Part shown: piece by piece, positions 46,199 through 59,450 of the stretch
Numbering within the stretch: position 1 is the stretch's first letter
How the letters are laid out: each line of letters starts with the position of its first letter
Assembly (NCBI GenBank): GCA_003427395.1
Contig: BFEA01000286.1
Coordinates: 1,202,881 to 1,266,880 of the forward strand
Direction: 5' to 3'
DNA from: Chara braunii
Taxonomy: Eukaryota; Streptophyta; Charophyceae; Charales; Characeae
DNA: 64,000 bases
The notes under the pieces: model-generated
Told to the model about the DNA's origin: nothing
What the model saw: the letters and a program-made list of their open reading frames with translations, nothing else
The model's database searches: none
Translations under genes and position numbers: made by a program

Positions 46199-47300
46199 TT
46201 CTGCAAATAAGGGAAACGGCTTCAGCAGAGATCCGTGAGAGAAGCTCAGCGTGTGACCCACGGGGGGTGCAAGAGAGACGAATAACAACCCCTCCCCTCT
46301 CTCTCTCTCTGTCAGTCCCGACTTTGCTACCGTAGCCGCCACCACCTCCACTCGGCTACAGCAAGGAAACACAACCACATCCTACTCTATCTATGAAACC
46401 ATGCTGCGTGTGTTTAACACCTGGACAAACGGCGTTTCTTCTCTTCAGGACTATTCAATCTATCCCAGCTGAACTTTTAACTGCCCAGCCGAGCCAATAT
46501 CCGGCGTTTCCGTCTTGCCTAGCTTGTGTTAGCTCGTTTACTTGCTTTGTCTGCTTGCTTGCTTGCTTAGTTTGGCTTCGCTTACTGCTGCCGTCTCTCC
46601 TCCTCTTTCTTTCTCCCCGCTGCCTGCTGTCTAACACCCAGCAGAATATCGCTCTTCCCAAAATCGTGCGCTTAAAGGAGAAGAATTGAATCAGCGCCGC
46701 CGCTTTGCCATGACAAACGGCGACTAAGTCAGCCGTCGCGGCAGCTGGCGGCTACAACGGAAGACCAAGAACACACGACGATACCCGGGGGGAGGCGACA
46801 GGCAAGCAATGGGAAGAAGAAGAAATGCAGAAGCGGGAGGAAGCAGGGGAGATGAGCCGAGGCGCAAATAGCGACGGCGGCAGCGCAAACAAGAGCGTCG
46901 TTACCTAACATTAGGAAGCACACACGGGGGACCAGGGACAAGGGAAGAGAAAAGAGCAGAGAACAGGCGGGAAAAAGAACAGGGAAGGAGATAACGGACT
47001 CAGCAGGGGAAGAGCGAGAGTAAGGGGTGGGGGGAGGGTGCGCGGGGGGGGGCGCAGCAGAGACGGGAGTTTCTATTGCAACGTTAGGTTCGCTGCCGAG
47101 CTTCAAAAGAATAGTGTAATAAATGAAAAAAAAAGAGAGAGAGAGAGAGAGAGGGAGCAAAAACGAGTGATAAGCGAGCTTAAGGAGATGGTGCTGATGC
47201 TGGCCCTCCTGAAACAAGCACGGGGGCAGCTATGCGTCCTCGCAACACGCTGAGTGCCGGGTTTCCATTGCCGAGAGTTGTTGGAAATCGTCATGCAAAA
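46199..47300 (-). promoter_or_regulatory. Probable 5' flank or 5'UTR of the cyclin
   Basis: Sequence upstream of the chosen start codon. It has a good splice acceptor at 46201 and a short (GA)n run at 47137-47153. I could not identify a TATA box, a transcription start or the matching 5'UTR donor with confidence. AACGG cores, as in plant mitotic (MSA) elements, occur near 46430, 46710 and 46755, but none fits the full consensus. Confidence 0.35.
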
Positions 47301-48040
47301 CCTCTTTCACTCGCCTCTGTGTGTCTCTCTCTGTCTCTGTGTACGTGGCTAACGAAGCTGAGATGCCCGTCCCTCCCTCCCTCCTGCACACCCTCCCTCC
47401 CTCTTTCCTCCTCCACCCTACCCTGTCTCTCTCTATCATGCATATTCGAGTCGTCAGAAGCTCTCCCCTCTCACTTTGCTCTCTCCCTCACTCGCCAACG
47501 TAGGCGCAGAAGTGGTTGGTCCATTTGTGCGCCTTCCCCTCTCCCCCTACCGCTCTGCAAGCTCGTTTCAGCTTGGGAGCGGTTTCAGATAGAAAGAGAC
47601 GGCTGGCTACGGCTACCGCCGAAGGTACTCGGAACCAGGCGAAACGTGGTTTGCCTGCAACCGTGCGATTCACACAATCGACGGCCAGGTTCAAATGCCG
47701 ATTTGAATTTGATTCCGAAGACCCGCCGCTCTGCTCTGCCCGGTACCCACACGCCGACGACCAGGGGGGGAGGGAAATTTCCTTGGCGGGGGAGCGGGCG
47801 GGGGAGCGAGCGGGGGGGCGCCAGTACGCAAGGCCCGTCCGCGAGCGGAAATTATCTAAAATGCCCCTTTGAGCCAAATACATACATACGTAAATGTCCC
47901 TTTTGGCAATTTCGTTCATTTTCACGGGTTCCGTTGATAAAACCCCTGGATGCTGGCTCCCATGGCTCCGAACCTCGGCGAACTTGCTCTGGTGGAACCA
48001 GATTCGGGTCGTTAGCTCGTGTTTTCATGCCTCCACAACC
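47301..48040. other. GC-rich stretch without a recognised gene
   Basis: A 298-residue plus-strand frame (47232-48128) is arginine-, serine- and proline-rich and matches no family I know. It may be chance in GC-rich DNA. A GGGGGAGCGGGCG-type G-rich run stands near 47790-47820. Confidence 0.6.
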
Positions 48041-48553
48041 TTTCCCAGTCAGGACCCCACCTAAAAACACCAGATTTGTAGTGAGGCCAGATTCTATTTC
48101 AGAAAGTGGGCCTGGCCTCGCTGTTTAGCGCCAGCTTTCTTCTGGTTTAGACTCCCCAGCTGCAGGCTGAACGCAGGCGACCCCAAGGAAAACCGAGTTT
48201 GGGGTTAGCAAGATAGGCTTTCATTCGGGTAGTTTCGACGACTCCAGAATCGCTCTCAGTCAGGACCCAGCTCAAATCACAAGATTGGTATAATGATAAT
48301 ACCCTATTGAATTTCAAGAAGTGCTCTTTGGCTTCCATTTCTTGTAAAAGAACCCACAATAATTTGTAGCGCTCAGGGGTTGCAGTTGGCGTGCTGTTTA
48401 CTGGCAACTTTCTGGTTCAGACTGCCTGTCAATTAGGTGCCGCTAAGCAGAAACTAGCAGCACCTTTCTGGTTCAGATCCAGGCTAAAAGCAGCCCACGC
48501 TAAGGAAACTGAGTTTGGGACTTCCAAGCGTCTGAGTTTGGGACTTCCAAGTG
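48041..48553. repeat. Diverged direct duplication with a 23-bp tandem
   Basis: GTCAGGACCC followed by a similar 25 bp occurs at about 48047 and 48258. GCTGTTTA, CAACTTTCT or CAGCTTTCT, CTGGTTTAGACT or CTGGTTCAGACT and GAGTTTGGG occur at about 48120-48205 and 48400-48520. CTGAGTTTGGGACTTCCAAG is then tandemly repeated at 48509 and 48532. Confidence 0.75.
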
Positions 48554-48921
48554 CCGCGCACCAAGTTCTTTGGAAACAGCATGGGGGCGATGGTTTTTCT
48601 TTGTCTGGTGCCACCAGTACATTTCCCAGCCATGTTTTTTGAAGTCGCAGCTTGCATGCTACCATAACTTTGGGGGTTCAACCGCCAGGGCATAATGGCT
48701 GGCAGTACCAGCCAAAAGGAGGCCTGCGCCAGTTGAAAGGGACGTTTCACCCTCTGGAGACACTGAGGTAGGCGCACTACCCGGACCTGTGCAACGAGGC
48801 TCTACCACACTCCCGCTGACTTTCTCAATACTCACAAGGGAGGCGAGGGGACCTGCGGCCAGAGCCGGTGCGCATGACGGATAGATTACCCCCTCATATG
48901 CGCTTGCAACGGAGGACAATT

Positions 48922-49330
48922 GGTGGAAGAGGCAACGACGAAGCGAGGGAGCAGTTGGAAAAGAAGGAGGGAGGAGAGAGGCGGTTGAGGGATAGAAGCC
49001 GGCGACAAAACGACTATACAGGGGACGGGGAGGAAGAAGGGGCATGACATGAGAGGAGGAGCGAAGATGGAAGAGGACAGTGGAAGAGGCAAAACTGGGG
49101 CAAGAAACTAAGTGGAAGAGGAGGGAGGAGAGAGAAGGTAGAGGGATCGAAGTCGGCAACGAGACGACCAAACCTGGGAGAGCAAGGAAGAGGGTGCACA
49201 ATATGAGAGGAGGAGAGAAAATGGGACAGGACGGTAAGGAAGAGGGGGCATGATGTGAGAGGAGGAGCGATGACGAAAAAGGATAATTCAACGGCGGCAC
49301 CGACGAGGAGAGTGGATGCAGCGATCGAGA
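48922..49330. repeat. Purine-rich minisatellite, ~158-bp period
   Basis: GTGGAAGAGGCAA, GAGGGAGGAGAGAG and GGGCATGA.ATGAGAGGAGGAG recur in two diverged units starting at about 48923 and 49080, with a partial third. The 231-residue minus-strand frame here is the pyrimidine-strand reading and not a gene. Confidence 0.8.
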
Positions 49331-49380
49331 GAAGACAGGGAGGTGGACGACCACGGCAAATTCTCACCCGAATCAGGTGG

Positions 49381-52000
49381 GTGGCGAAATAACCCTAACC
49401 AACAAAACTCACCCAGCGCTACCTATAATGAAAACCACCAACATTTGCCTGTCTTTTTTTTTCCTTTTTTTTTTTAACATATACTCCGATTTATTCGTAG
49501 GGCGCAACACGTGTTGGGAATCGGGCCTAACGTCCCTTATGGAGTTACAATGAAACCATTTCATAAAATATTTGAGGAAATTAAATGTTGTCAGCATTAA
49601 CACTAAGAAACCAAAGACTATTAAAACAAAATCTAGGAAAATTGAGATAATGCTTCATGGATCACCGTCCCTTACCACTACCTTACCTTCCTTCCTTGTT
49701 GGCCTCTTTTTGTTGTTCGTCGTTCCTTCGTTGCAGCCTGACTTCCATAGCCAGTGGGTGCGAGGGAAATGGGTCTTGGAACTCTCTGCATACCTCAGCG
49801 GCAAGTGGGGGTCAACCTTCGTCCAATCTTTGAAAACAAGGTTGTAATCGCCGACCTTTTACCCTTGTTTGTCATCTTCCCCCGGTTGTTGCCCCTCCGT
49901 CCTCTACCCTGACCCCCCCCCCTGATCCACCCTTAACCAATCCTTGAAAAAATGGGTAACGTGCATTGTTATATCCTTTGGTGTGTGTAGGTGGTCTATG
50001 GTCTGCCTCGTTTTCTGCGACCTAACATCTGCTTGCCTCACCAATTTGTCTTACACTCTTTCCGAACCCTAACCCTTTATCCTCATCCCCTACCTTGGAC
50101 CCTCTCACTCACCCTCACAATTATCATTGTAACATACCCTAACACAACACTTCATACAAGGACACACCTCACTGACACAAACACACATCTGGCAATCTAA
50201 TGTTCAACCTTCTAAGTCATATTACCAATTCTTACATCTTTTGACCTGCCCTAACCTACTTTGACCAACAACAACCTACATCGCATGCGAGAAAGATAGA
50301 AACAACACCACAGGTAATTGAGTTCTTCCCTGTTGGATATAGTTTGTAAGAAGGGTGTAACAAACCATGCGGGGCCCCAGACGTTGAAACAAGGGGAGGA
50401 GATATGGGTCATCTCAAAGGAACTGTACACATCGTCACCAACACACTCACGATCCGGGACGAGGGATCCACGTGGGGGAGAAGGGCAAACAAGAGGTATC
50501 ATAATGAGGCCAAGTGGAGGACTCGATGAGAATCGTAGAACAGGGACCGGCAGGGGCCGCGATCACATAATCCTCGATGAGTAATTAGGATCTGCGGCAG
50601 CCCCCCGCCCCTTCTTCCCCTCGAGCCGCTAACACCGGGGGTAGACTTGGGACCACAGCACGGACCACCCGAGGCAACAACAATTCCCATAATAGGCCAT
50701 CGTCAACACCAGGGGGTACATTACAGACCATGCTCACATCGGACATAAGAAAATAATACGAGGCCCGAATCCTTATACAAGCCCCGACAGTAGCAAGGAA
50801 CAAATTTATAAAGAATCCAGGGCATTAACCGCAATGAGCCTCATAAAGGTCCACTGTATACAGAAGTTGCGTATTCACCCGATGAGGATAGGTATATCTA
50901 CCCCTATGCCATTTTCCCTCTGCATGCTATAGCAAACTGTAATTTAATATATTCACGAAATGTTGTCGAATTCATGTTGCCACAAACAGTACCTCTTATC
51001 TCAATGAATGAGAAATTGCATTGGGTACAATGCCGGTTGAGGGTGATCAAGACTAATAACCAAGACTCGTTTGTGTTGTCGGAGCAGAAACCCTTAAAAA
51101 GGTATCTGCTCAGGTTTTTCAATGTCGGACGTTGTCTGACTTTTTCGTTGAATTGAGAGACTTGATGAGAATGACGTCTGCAAGAAGTTTATTCGGACCA
51201 ACCTATAACCAAGAGACTACAACTTTTCTTAACCTTAGTCCGAAACTACAACTTTTTTGAACTTTAGTCCGGACGCTTGTGACGTCCGAGAATAATGGCG
51301 GTAATCGGCAGTGTGACCAGTCAGATGCGGTTTCTAGCAGGGTCATGGAGGCACACGTTCGTGGGAATGTTCAAACTAAAGACCTATCATACTTAAAATA
51401 ATGACGCGCGACTATACAGCCACGCGATTCAGGGTCTACGTACATTGAAAATAAAAGCTGCGTAAGATATAGGGTCGCGACATAGAAAAAAATGGATGCC
51501 TAATTTATTTTATTTTTTTGAGACCTGCGGAACCCGATTTTTGCACCAAGGGTCGGGAGAAAATGGCGCCACAGCCTGCCCGTTTGGGTGGCTGGTCAGG
51601 CTGTTGATAGGTGGGCAGACACGCAAAGTCTATCTAGCCACGGAAAATGAGGCGGGCAAAAAAAACCTACCTAGCCACAGGTGGGCAAGCAGACAAAGTC
51701 TATCTACCCACAGGTGGGCGGCCTACTGGTGAAAAACCCTTCATATTGAACGGTTGCTCCTATTTGGTGTGAACCAGGAGCTAACCCAGTTGGATAACAT
51801 GCCAAATTCTTACTTGACAAAGACCGAGATCGAAACCGATGATGCCCTACGTGGGCTAGCTCCTTTTGGAGTTGCTCATCAAGATGAGCCTAAGGCGCGA
51901 CCATTTTCAGTCGTGAGATCGCCAAATCTCACGGCCAAAAACGGTCGCGCGCCTACAGCATGGCCCCTGTGCGGAAAATGACACACATAAATCGATAAAT
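49381..52000. other. Intergenic sequence, no feature recognised
   Basis: Mixed-composition DNA with short frames only. I see no conserved motif, exon-like frame or clear repeat beyond a GGTGGGC motif recurring at 51600-51725. Confidence 0.5.
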
Positions 52001-52002
52001 GG

Positions 52003-52085
52003 TTCCCCGACGGGAATCGAACTCAGATCCTGCATGCTGGAAAGAGGGGGGGAGGCGCCAACAAAGCCTTACGCTGGCTACTATG
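52003..52085 (-). other. tRNA-like relic with A and B boxes
   Basis: The minus strand has TAGCCAGCGTAAGGC, which resembles a D arm, and GAGTTCGATTCCC, a near-perfect B box, about 50 bp apart. The T stem does not pair well and no acceptor stem is evident. It fits a tRNA pseudogene or the head of a tRNA-derived SINE. Confidence 0.4.
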
Positions 52086-52278
52086 GCCGATGGCATAAGC
52101 CAACGACATCATTACTTGGAAAAAAAAAAACAAAGAAAATGAGGCAGGTTGCCTTAAGTTTGGGAAAAAAACAGCCGTTTTGGCTGTGAGGGAGCATAAC
52201 AGCTCCCAGTTCTTTCTTAAGCGAGCATATGTAGCCGCAAGATTTTGGATATCGCAGCTTACGATATTCACATAGAAG

Positions 52279-52288
52279 AGAGAGAGAG

Positions 52289-52347
<59 letters not shown>
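52279..52347. repeat. (AG)n microsatellite abutting the gap
   Basis: AG run of about 34 units with one early interruption, cut by undetermined bases. Confidence 0.97.
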
Positions 52348-53108
52348 NNNNNNNNNNNNNNNNNNNNNNNNNNNNNNNNNNNNNNNNNNNNNNNNNNNNN
52401 NNNNNNNNNNNNNNNNNNNNNNNNNNNNNNNNNNNNNNNNNNNNNNNNNNNNNNNNNNNNNNNNNNNNNNNNNNNNNNNNNNNNNNNNNNNNNNNNNNNN
52501 NNNNNNNNNNNNNNNNNNNNNNNNNNNNNNNNNNNNNNNNNNNNNNNNNNNNNNNNNNNNNNNNNNNNNNNNNNNNNNNNNNNNNNNNNNNNNNNNNNNN
52601 NNNNNNNNNNNNNNNNNNNNNNNNNNNNNNNNNNNNNNNNNNNNNNNNNNNNNNNNNNNNNNNNNNNNNNNNNNNNNNNNNNNNNNNNNNNNNNNNNNNN
52701 NNNNNNNNNNNNNNNNNNNNNNNNNNNNNNNNNNNNNNNNNNNNNNNNNNNNNNNNNNNNNNNNNNNNNNNNNNNNNNNNNNNNNNNNNNNNNNNNNNNN
52801 NNNNNNNNNNNNNNNNNNNNNNNNNNNNNNNNNNNNNNNNNNNNNNNNNNNNNNNNNNNNNNNNNNNNNNNNNNNNNNNNNNNNNNNNNNNNNNNNNNNN
52901 NNNNNNNNNNNNNNNNNNNNNNNNNNNNNNNNNNNNNNNNNNNNNNNNNNNNNNNNNNNNNNNNNNNNNNNNNNNNNNNNNNNNNNNNNNNNNNNNNNNN
53001 NNNNNNNNNNNNNNNNNNNNNNNNNNNNNNNNNNNNNNNNNNNNNNNNNNNNNNNNNNNNNNNNNNNNNNNNNNNNNNNNNNNNNNNNNNNNNNNNNNNN
53101 NNNNNNNN
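52348..53108. other. Assembly gap (761 N)
   Basis: Undetermined bases. The 289-, 349- and 365-residue frames spanning it are meaningless. Confidence 1.
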
Positions 53109-55985
53109 TTGTGAGGACACTTGTCCTCACGAGGTGTTACCTTTGATAGAAGTTGCCAGAGGTAACTGTCAGACTCCCGTTTTTAGAGGGAGCTTGAAAA
53201 TTGAGGGGTCATATAGGAAAAGGCTAAGCGCAACCTTTTCCCCGATGTATTTGCCCTGAAAAAAAAGTCCAGGTAAAAACTGAAAGGAGTTGTATCTTTC
53301 CAACCCCTTATCAGAAAAATAAAATAAAAACAGTTTTGGAAATGCCACGGCCCCAACTATCTCGTGAAAATACGAAATAGTTGGGAAAAATAATAGAAAA
53401 AGAAAATGAAGGCGGTAAAGAAACTGCCCTCACTAAGGATGTGGTTGTGGACCGACCTCAATTAGTCATGAATCTTGGTTAGATCAAGGGCTCACTGTGA
53501 GCCCATGATTTTGCTTGGGGGCTGGGGTGATATCCAACCCTTCTCAACCACTATAAAACAGACACTTGTCCCCAGCTGCCACACAAAACACTCATGTTGT
53601 CAGTGTGTGGCAAGCACACTTGAGTGTTGTTGGACTGTCGGAGAAGCTGCTAGAGGCAACATGGGAGGAGGCTGGAGGGCTGTTGAGGAGTGTCAGAGGA
53701 GCAGGGCAGCCATGGACGGGGTAGGGAACACCTTGCTACACTTCCCTCTACCTGGTGCTGGTCCAGTGGAGCGGTCCTAGGGACTCTGCGGGACTAAGGC
53801 TGCACGGCGGGAGTATACTTTGGGCCAGGATTTTGTCTATGACACATACTTTATTAAGTTGACGGTGGTTTTTTTTGTGGCAGCGACGGACGTTAGAGCC
53901 ATGCTAGTGGAGGTACTAGTGGACTGGACTACGGTAGGTACCAGCGGGCGGACCTTTGGCAGGCAAGTTTTCTACTTCAGTGGGGAAATGTTATCGATTT
54001 TTTTTCAACGGCAAGGGCATTGGCGGTGGTACCGGCGGAATGGATCTGTGGCAGACCATTTTCCCACTTTTGTGGGAAGGTGTTGCCAATTTTTTTCGAC
54101 AGCGAGTGGCGGACGACAACACTTCTTTGCGGTGGTACTAGGAGGACAGACCTGCAGCACGGTGTTTTTCGACTTTTGAGGGAAAATGCTGCCAAAATTT
54201 TCCAATGTCAACGACAACCACTTTTGCGGCATTACGATGCCGAAATCGTGGTTTGTCAGACATACACTTAGTGGAGGGAGCGTGCCATATATTTTCAGTG
54301 CGACGAGGGGCTCGCCGTCAACGTCGGAGAAGGGGGAAATTGCAGCGTGACTATTGCGGCGGTACGGCAGGCGACACTAGAGGTATCGGCGATAGTCTGT
54401 CAGTTGAACCAGCCTACTAGGATCTCTTCGGGACCGGCGAGGCATGTGAGCTGGACGAGCGGTGTCATCGGAATCGACACTTGCAATTTTTTTTTTTTTT
54501 TTTAGGTTTGGTAAAAGTGATTTTGGTGGGCGTTGTCATCAGGTGATGGGAGGAATAGCGTGGGACCACTTGCGACTAGTTGGCGCTGACGTGGGACCAG
54601 TTGGCATTGATATGGGACCGGTTGGGACTAGTTGACACTTATGTGGGACCTTTTTTTTTTTTTTTTTTTTTTTTTTTGACGTGTGTGACTCATCGTTTTT
54701 ACACTTAGGGTTACCACATGTGGGGTTTGCGAGGCAGGAACGGATTGAGACTAGCGGTTGGTCTGAGACTTGCCTTGGGACTTCAGTTTTTTTCGACGAC
54801 GAGTATATTTTACTTGGCTTTCTTGAGTGAGTCAGGGCGGGTTCGACACCACTTCACTGAAGGTCAGCTGATTGACGCAGATTCCTTTTCACACCTGTGT
54901 GAATCCACACTTTGTTTGATCTTATTTTCTTTTGAATGTTTAAAAGAAAAGGTTGAGTAAAACGTGTAATCATGCATATGATAAATGAGATATGACGGGA
55001 GTATGGGTTGCTGAATTTTATGGACCTGTGTTTTTTTGTTTTTTTTTTTGTAGGTAGGTAGAAGAATGTTTATGCTTATTTGAGATGGAAAAAATGATTG
55101 TTTTCTTTTTACCTTTCGCCTCCCTGCATGTTAAAAGTGGTTATATTTTGAAATAAATAATTTCAATGGGTACCGTGAAAGGACATTTGTGAATATAATG
55201 AAGATTCAAATAATAAGACTTAGTCGTTTCCTGAGGGTTGACCCATTTTATCCCGAACGACCTTATTGACCTTTACCTGTCCAAATGATTCTTATTCTTT
55301 ATCTCCTTCTTATTCTTTTCGTCATAGTTATCCTGAACTTATGAGGAACGAGAATAATTGGAAGTTACTCGCAGTGGACATATTTTTTATCTCTAGAGAG
55401 CATATGGAGTGGCGTTTCATTGCTTCAGAAGCCGACCCTGTTATCGACCTAGAGTGGACCGTTCTACGGGAGGGTACTTTGCCGATTCGGTGAAGACGGT
55501 CCGACTTCTGAGATCTGAGTTTTGTGCTCGGGTGAGGCGGAGGAGTACCCCATACCACTTCCTAGCGGGAGAGACATGCAACACTTAAATCAATGCATTT
55601 GATCGAAAATTATTCGCAAAGTAATTTGTTATTAAAGAAGAGTAAGATGTGTGAAGATACATGTGTTTGCCTAATCTTTGGTCGGCAATAGGTGAAATTA
55701 ATGACTTTGACAACGCATCTCATTAAGTTAAGACTTGGGTAGTGCGGCTACCTTATCGGCTGCATTTATGTTATTTTGTCGAAAACCAACTCCTCGTTGG
55801 AGGTTGTATGATTTTTGTGGAGTTCGACCCGGGGTGGTCGGATTTTATTTTGATCCTGTGCTATTGGATGTACGATATGATGATTCAAATTATTTGAATT
55901 ATAATTTCAGATGCGATATACATTTCCACCAACTACGGTTGATTTCTTTTGATGTAATCATATATGTGTTATAATTTTATTTCGA
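53109..55985 (+). other. AT-rich sequence, possible long terminal repeat
   Basis: The segment begins TTGTGAGGACACTTGTCCTC just after the gap and contains several long T runs (54488-54504, 54651-54677, 55031-55049). At 55988 TAGTATCAAAGAG resembles the initiator-Met primer-binding site TGGTATCAGAGC with a few differences. With the structured leader and gag relic downstream, it could be the 5' LTR of a decayed Ty3/gypsy-like element. No second copy of the LTR is seen in the window. Confidence 0.35.
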
Positions 55986-56235
55986 CTAGTATCAAAGAGT
56001 CTAGGATTAATGTAGGGTTTCACACTTGGTTGAGACCATCCTAGTCGATCGGCGTACACTTCGTACTTAGGAGATCAGCGCTATAAGGGACGAACAACGC
56101 TCGGGTCCTCTTGGCCTTTAACCGCGCGTACCTATACTACAGCGAGCAATCAAACGTCCTCAACTGACCTACGTCTGCAATTGCATTTAAAATTTTTCGT
56201 ACTAGGGTCCGTAGTTCGGTAGGGATACGCCCCTA

Positions 56236-56530
56236 AGGGTGGTGACAACCCCTTAGGGAAGGCAAGTTGTGCCCCGCGGGAACCAATCCTGTCGTAGGGG
56301 ACTGTGAGAAGTACCGCTGGCGCACCGGGTTAGAGCGGCGAAGGGACAAAGCTACGGTAACCGTCTCGACGGTTGGAGGGGTTATTCTGGGTCATTCATG
56401 AGTTGTCTCTCATTTACTTTTTGTTTAACTCCTGCGTAACATGGTCGGGAGGGCTCCTTTCCTTCACAAGAAAAGGTGAGAGCCGATGAGCTTGAACGGT
56501 GACACTGTTGCCGAGGATAATGGAAGATTA
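56236..56530 (+). mobile_element. Structured retroelement leader, plus-strand copy
   Basis: It shares, in order, CCTTAGGGAAGGCAAGTTGT, CCTGTCGTAGGGGACTG, GCTGGCGCAC, CGAAGGG, CTCCTGCGTAACATGGTCGG and GAGCCGATG with the minus strand at 61900-62140. It stands 340 bp upstream of a gag-like frame, which is why I call it a 5' leader. A hairpin forms between GGCTCCTTTCCTT and AAGAAAAGGTGAGAGCC. Confidence 0.65.
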
Positions 56531-56870
56531 CTGTTGTCCCTGATGGAACGAAACTCGGATATTTTTATTGAGTTATTTTGATTTCAAACGAGCATCTTTT
56601 AAAAATAGGCATAATGGCGTACCGTTGTCAAACCTACTTTTAAAAGATTGATCCATCTTCTTTTATTAATGTTATTTCCTTAGAAGACAAGGTATGATTT
56701 GATCATCTTCCGCTTACCTCGACGGAATAGTAGAAAAGTCTTATATTATTTATATGCCAACGATGATAGACTTTACGAGTCATTTTGGCTGCATACCTTT
56801 ATACCTTATCGCTTGCAAGTTAATCTTCTCATAGAGAGATGGAGGAATGTAACATGTTGAATGACGGTCC

Positions 56871-57310
56871 TTGGGACAAAATAGAGAAGTTGATCAAGAT
56901 GCAACTACGACTCCTAAGATCGATGTTCCGATTTTTAACGGGGATAATATTTTGAAATTTTTCTTAGCGTTTGAGTATTTGGTTACTGCTCATGAATGGG
57001 ATGAGCAGACAATGGACGAAGAGGATGATGGTCTGAGTACATATAGACGTGCATGATGATGTAGAGAAGTTGGTTTTCAAAGTCAAAAGTTGAAACGATT
57101 TCGATCAGACAATATTCGCTACATTTCAACTCAGTAATATGGCTTTGACTAATAACAATCTTCGCAGTGTATATCGGGACAAATATCCTATGTCCGAGAA
57201 GTTCCTTGCTGTGTTTGAGCGAGTGGCTCGTCTTGTTCCGAACCTCTCAAAATTTGATAAGAGTATGATATTCCTTGCGAATTTTTTGAAAGTTGAAATA
57301 CGTTTTTTAT
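56871..57310 (+). pseudogene. Gag-like retroelement relic
   Basis: The frame from 56871 reads MGQNREVDQDATTTPKIDVP, then IFNGDNILKFFLAFEYLVTA, and stops at 57054. A shifted frame continues with NNLRSVYRDKYPMSEKFLAV and FERVARLVPNLSKFDKSMIF to about 57305. The pattern (a PIFNGDN-type start, then a retrotransposon-gag-like helix region) fits Ty3/gypsy gag. It is broken by stops and frame changes. No zinc knuckle, protease or reverse transcriptase was found downstream. Confidence 0.55.
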
Positions 57311-58880
57311 GAAAATGTGTCAGGTTTTCTTTTGTCTTGAAGAAGGTCAGCGAAAATGCATTGAACGATGGTTTTAATCAGGTTCTTCATCTAAATCTGA
57401 AAAATATGCGATAGTAGTTAGTCTTTACTAGCAGTACATACTACCGAGATGAGCATATTTTGAAAGAATTTTCAGAGGTTAAAATTTTTTTGAAAGTCAT
57501 GAAAGAAAAATATTATGAAACGACACCAGTTATCGGATTGTCGAGAGGATATAGTGGTGAGAAGCGAAAGGGAACGGTTGACTTTTCTGTTAAGGTGGAA
57601 ACATGAAGAAGTTCGACTTGATGTCCGAGTCGCACCGGCAGTCGCTAATATTAAGAAAGTGGTTAAGGGGAATTCTGACAATTGTCGCTTTTGACTTACA
57701 AAGGGTTGGTGAAAGAAAGTGGGGTGTCACTCTTGTGGTTTAAAAACGACACACCCCACGTTACTATTCATCTCAGTAGAGCGATGATATGAATAAAGTA
57801 ATTTGTATGATTCTTCCCAGCGAGAAACAAGGAGAGGTTGTTTTAACAGATTTGTAAGTGAATCATTGGTTTGTTGAAAGTAAAGAGTATTCAATATTTC
57901 ATTTTGGTAAACTGTGGTGAATTTGGTGTTATATTTTATAGCATCTTCTCTTTCGAGTTGTCATTGCCATACTATAACTATCTAAGAGTCGTCGAATATC
58001 AAGAGCGTTAGTGAACACCCCACCTTTCTTTCAAGCTAGTAAAATGGCTCCCAAAGGTCGTGGAACCGGCACGGAAGAGGAAGAGCCGGAAGGCAAGGAA
58101 AGGTCGCTGAAAGACCTATAGATTTGACCAAAGAATCAGAAGATTGGAAAGAAAAAGACGAGGCGCTAGAAAAGATGGAGGAAGAGCTAAGGGCGCTTTG
58201 ACATCAAGATGAGTGGCGTGAGCGTATCCCGAGTCCGGGAAAGATGGCTTATTATTCATACAAGTATGAGAGGCATTATGACGCGTCTCCCTCGTACTTT
58301 GAGCCGCCTAGCCGCCCTCGCCTCGATCTTTATTCGCCCCCTACTTCTTTGACTCGGGAGCGATAATTTACCATTCTTCCTAGCCCCGCCAGCCAGAGTC
58401 CCAACCAATACCACACGTTCTTGACCCTCCTGTTGTTTCCCAATCCATATCATCCAACACGAGATTGTGTATCTCATTCGTGATGTTTTTGTTGTGCGAG
58501 ATATAAATCTTCGGGTTGATCTCTTACTTGTTATATAAGAAAATCATATGAAGTATTAACTAGAAGCTCCAGGTAGGATGGCAAGTGGGGGCCAACTGAG
58601 CCATGTGATCGATAAAAATGTCAAATATTGGTGTCTAAGCTCATGGAGTTGAGAAAATAAGTAATAGAAAGAGAGGTGAATAGCTCAAAACAAGAGTTTT
58701 AAATAGAAAATGAGTGTTGGGTCGTTATTGTGTAAATAAGTGAAGTATACCGACCAACGTCAAGATGACTTTCGCTTGACGTTACTCCATGATCGAGAAG
58801 CCCATACAAATGAGGGGTGGTCTAATGATGAATATGCCAACTCGTCAAAGGATGAATGAGGAAACACGATTTTGCTAGGG
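57310..58880. other. Decayed sequence with one short acidic frame
   Basis: AT-rich DNA with no intact gene. A plus-strand frame at 58044 begins MAPKGRGTGTEEEEPEGKER and soon stops. A shifted frame nearby has WRERIPSPGKMAYYSYKYER and SPSYFEPPSRPRLDLYSPP. It may be the start of another retroelement gag, but I do not recognise it. Confidence 0.4.
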
Positions 58881-58887
58881 AAAGCCT

Positions 58888-59450
58888 ATGGGGGAGCATG
58901 CCCTCATTTGGATTGAGTCTGGGTGGATTAAAAGTGAAAGTTGTGCAATAGAGAGAGTCACATTATACATTTTATCAGACTACTTCCAGACTATTATAAT
59001 AAACCTAGCACTAGGTCTAGATCAATCCCTTTCAAAACTAATGTGGCTCGCAGAATCCGCGATCGATACTTGGAGTCGACACGCGCGTTAAAATGAGTTT
59101 GAGCGAGTCGTGAGAACAATAAAAGTTAGAAGGGCTTGTGACTTCCTTCCACCAACTACATACCTAAGAGAAACTCTTCCGGTTTTCATTGTGAATGAAG
59201 CCTTTGGAGTACGGACGCAAGTGGAAAGGGCTGCAGAAACTGCTTTGGCGGTGCCTGAAGGAAAATATCACAAGTTTAACCCGTTATTAATGTATTGCTT
59301 ATACCTAGAAGCATGACAACTAATTGAAGAAGGAGACTTTCTGAGCATATTGTTAGTAGTCGATTCATATGCTCACAAACACTATTTGGAAGATAAATTT
59401 AACTATTGGGATGAATTACGACAGATGGTCCTCTGCCAATCCTAATGACA
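58888..59450 (+). pseudogene. Unrecognised protein module, copy A
   Basis: Frames at 58888-59088 and 59110-59316 plus a shifted continuation. Key segments are IKVRRACDFLPPTTYLRETL, PVFIVNEAFGVRTQVERAAE and DSYAHKHYLEDKFNYWDELR. All three have counterparts in copy B. The function is unknown. The position inside retroelement debris suggests part of a transposon polyprotein. Stops break it, so it should not make a full protein. Confidence 0.5.

Noticed and set aside
47232-48128. 298-residue plus-strand frame upstream of the cyclin
   Set aside because: It is GC-rich, of biased composition and without known motifs. A real divergent gene cannot be excluded but is not supported.
52023-53130. Frames of 289-365 residues
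   Set aside because: They run through 761 undetermined bases.
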